Assembly: GCA_902774165.1 (NCBI GenBank) | Contig: CACYHJ010000200.1 | Coordinates: 1 to 5,463, forward strand | Reading direction: 5' to 3' | Source: Oscillospiraceae bacterium | GTDB taxonomy: Bacteria > Bacillota > Clostridia > Oscillospirales > Acutalibacteraceae | Length of the DNA stretch: 5,463 nucleotides | Shown here: positions 4,272 to 5,463 of the stretch, piece after piece | Numbering within the stretch: the first letter of the stretch is position 1 | How the letters are laid out: the number at the start of each line of letters is the position of its first letter | Program-made: the position numbers and the translations under genes | Notes under the pieces: model-generated | The model's input: the letters and a program-made list of their open reading frames with translations, nothing else | Told to the model about the DNA's origin: nothing | Database searches by the model: none

Positions 4272-5463
4272 TATTTATCCCTGTTCTTTGAATACTTCAT
4301 CTTATAGACGACGTTCATCAGCGCGCTTTCAAACACGTTGATGGGCTTGGTGTGGGAGAAGGAGCCGGTTGCCGTCAGCGCCTTGATGTTCTTCTTCACA
4401 ACCATCTCCACCGCTTCGGCGTCGTATCGGTCGCCCGCCACGCAGAGCGCGCCGTTGTCCTTGATCATGACCGCGCCGCGCTTGCCGAGCCGGCGGTTCG
4501 CCACCTTCTTCGCGCTGCGCATCACGTCGCCCGTATTGAACGAGGTCGTACGCATCGAAACGCCGACAAGCTGCGCGAAATCATCCAGATACGGCCGGAT
4601 CAGCTTCTTCGCGCGGGACATGGCAACGATATCCTCATCCTCGCTGTGCAGGATGCAGTTCACGTCGCTGCGATGGTTGTATACGGCCTTATGGAGATCC
4701 ACACTGTAAGTATAATCCTGCCCGGCGCGGGTGGTCTCGGTGCGGGCTTCTCTGGAGGAGAGATTCACACGGATCATTCTGCCGTCTTCCTTCGAAACCA
4801 GCACGGCGGTATCGCCCTCGCGCTTTGAGTCAAAATGCTCGAACACGGGCATGGTCTTGCCGCTCTTATCCTCATGATGGGCAAAATAATTCACAAGATC
4901 GGTAAACTGATCGGCAACGGCGCCGGTCAGGGTCACAAAGCGGCGCTTGATGAAGTTTTCGCTTTCGATCTCCAGCTGCGCGGCAACTTTGAACGCCTCG
5001 TCATAGGATTCGCCGAAGCAGACCGCGCCGTGATGCGCCATGATGACCGCCTTGGAGGGGGACCGCTTCAGCGCTTCGCGCACGCCGTTGTTGAGTTTTT
5101 TGGTGCCCGGCAGGCCGTAGGCGGCGATCGTCACGCCGGGACCGATCACATCGGCGCCCTCGTCGCTCATGTAGTTGATATCGTACCCCACCGCGCCGAC
5201 GGCGCTGGCATAGGTCTGATGGGTGTGGATCACGAAATTCGCGTCCGGGCGCAGCGCGTAAACAGACGCGTGCACCTTCTTCTCGCTGGAGGGCTTCACG
5301 TCGCCGTCATACGAACAGTCGGCGATATTGACCAGCACGATTTTTTCGGGGGTCAGGTTTTCATAGGCGATGCCGCTGGGGGTGATGACGAAGCTGTTTT
5401 CGTCGATCCGGCAGCTCACGTTGCCCCAGGTGCGGGCGATCAGGCCGCATTTGACAAGGGTAA
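4271..5463 (-). CDS. Class II aldolase/adducin-family protein with two tandem domains (N-terminus outside window)
   Basis: The frame is open to the right edge (396 codons visible). The GTG at 5419 is not the start, because the upstream codons encode LVKCGLIARTWGN, the family's usual lead-in to the GNVS motif. About 20-30 residues are probably missing. The first domain has GNVSCR, ITPSGI, KPSSE (Glu codon 5284-5282, equivalent to Glu73 of L-fuculose-phosphate aldolase), HTH (His at 5227-5225 and 5221-5219) and AHHG (His at 5032-5030). Together these supply the three Zn-binding histidines and the catalytic Glu. The C-terminal half (VDLHKAVYNHRSDVNCILHSEDEDIVAMS ... VMIKDNGALCVAGDRYDAEA) looks like a second copy with the second His of HxH and the late zinc His lost. 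The family covers sugar-phosphate aldolases, epimerases, dehydratases and non-enzymatic adducin-like proteins, so the substrate cannot be assigned. The stop codon overlaps the tmk start as TAATG. Confidence 0.88.
   Translation of the reverse strand, partial: TLVKCGLIARTWGNVSCRIDENSFVITPSGIAYENLTPEKIVLVNIADCSYDGDVKPSSEKKVHASVYALRPDANFVIHTHQTYASAVGAVGYDINYMSDEGADVIGPGVTIAAYGLPGTKKLNNGVREALKRSPSKAVIMAHHGAVCFGESYDEAFKVAAQLEIESENFIKRRFVTLTGAVADQFTDLVNYFAHHEDKSGKTMPVFEHFDSKREGDTAVLVSKEDGRMIRVNLSSREARTETTRAGQDYTYSVDLHKAVYNHRSDVNCILHSEDEDIVAMSRAKKLIRPYLDDFAQLVGVSMRTTSFNTGDVMRSAKKVANRRLGKRGAVMIKDNGALCVAGDRYDAEAVEMVVKKNIKALTATGSFSHTKPINVFESALMNVVYKMKYSKNRDK
4279..4282 (-). promoter_or_regulatory. tmk ribosome binding site inside the aldolase gene end
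   Basis: AGGG on the minus strand lies within the last codons of the aldolase gene, 7 nt before the tmk ATG. With the TAATG junction, this suggests termination-reinitiation coupling of the two proteins. Confidence 0.6.

Noticed and set aside
3429..4307. Plus-strand 292-codon open frame opposite tmk and the transporter 5' end
   Set aside because: It covers tmk completely on the other strand, spans the terminator and has no family features, so it is an antisense by-product of GC-rich coding sequence.

Overview
The window looks like a chromosomal segment of a Gram-positive, moderately GC-rich Clostridia-type anaerobe, possibly an Oscillospiraceae/Ruminococcaceae-like gut bacterium. This assignment is inference. 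It rests on the canonical sigma-A promoter, the strong GGAGG-type ribosome binding sites, a secreted protein with GBS Bsp-like repeats plus a Listeria-Bacteroides-type repeat, and a multidomain SDF-family transporter. All five genes are on the minus strand, so transcription runs from right to left. I see no RNA genes, CRISPR array, insertion sequence or phage genes.

Reading in the direction of transcription, the right edge (4271-5463) holds a class II aldolase/adducin-family protein whose N-terminus lies outside the window. It has an intact zinc-binding aldolase domain followed by a second, apparently degenerate aldolase-like domain. Its stop overlaps the start of thymidylate kinase (tmk, 3654-4271) by one base, as TAATG. 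A hairpin plus T-run terminator overlaps the last codons of tmk. Next, from a TTG start, comes a 541-residue membrane protein (1974-3599). Its N-terminal part resembles a worn-out GHKL/anti-sigma-type ATPase domain and its C-terminal part is an SDF (dicarboxylate/amino acid:cation symporter) fold that lacks most of the usual substrate and cation residues. A MIF-like tautomerase (1517-1861) follows, and then a strong terminator (1362-1392).

The left part (1-1255) is a secreted protein that runs off the window. It has a signal peptide, three GBS Bsp-like repeats and the start of an InlB B-repeat-like module. It has its own promoter (TTGACA-N17-TAAAAT), a perfect 16-bp palindrome at the expected transcription start and a strong RBS, so it is a separate and probably regulated unit.

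The aldolase and tmk are translationally coupled by overlap but have no obvious metabolic link. The transporter and tautomerase may be co-transcribed and could handle a related metabolite, but that is speculation. The most unusual item is the transporter with its fused degenerate ATPase-like domain. The second is the palindrome-controlled repeat protein. I see no clearly new multi-gene defence or mobile system here.
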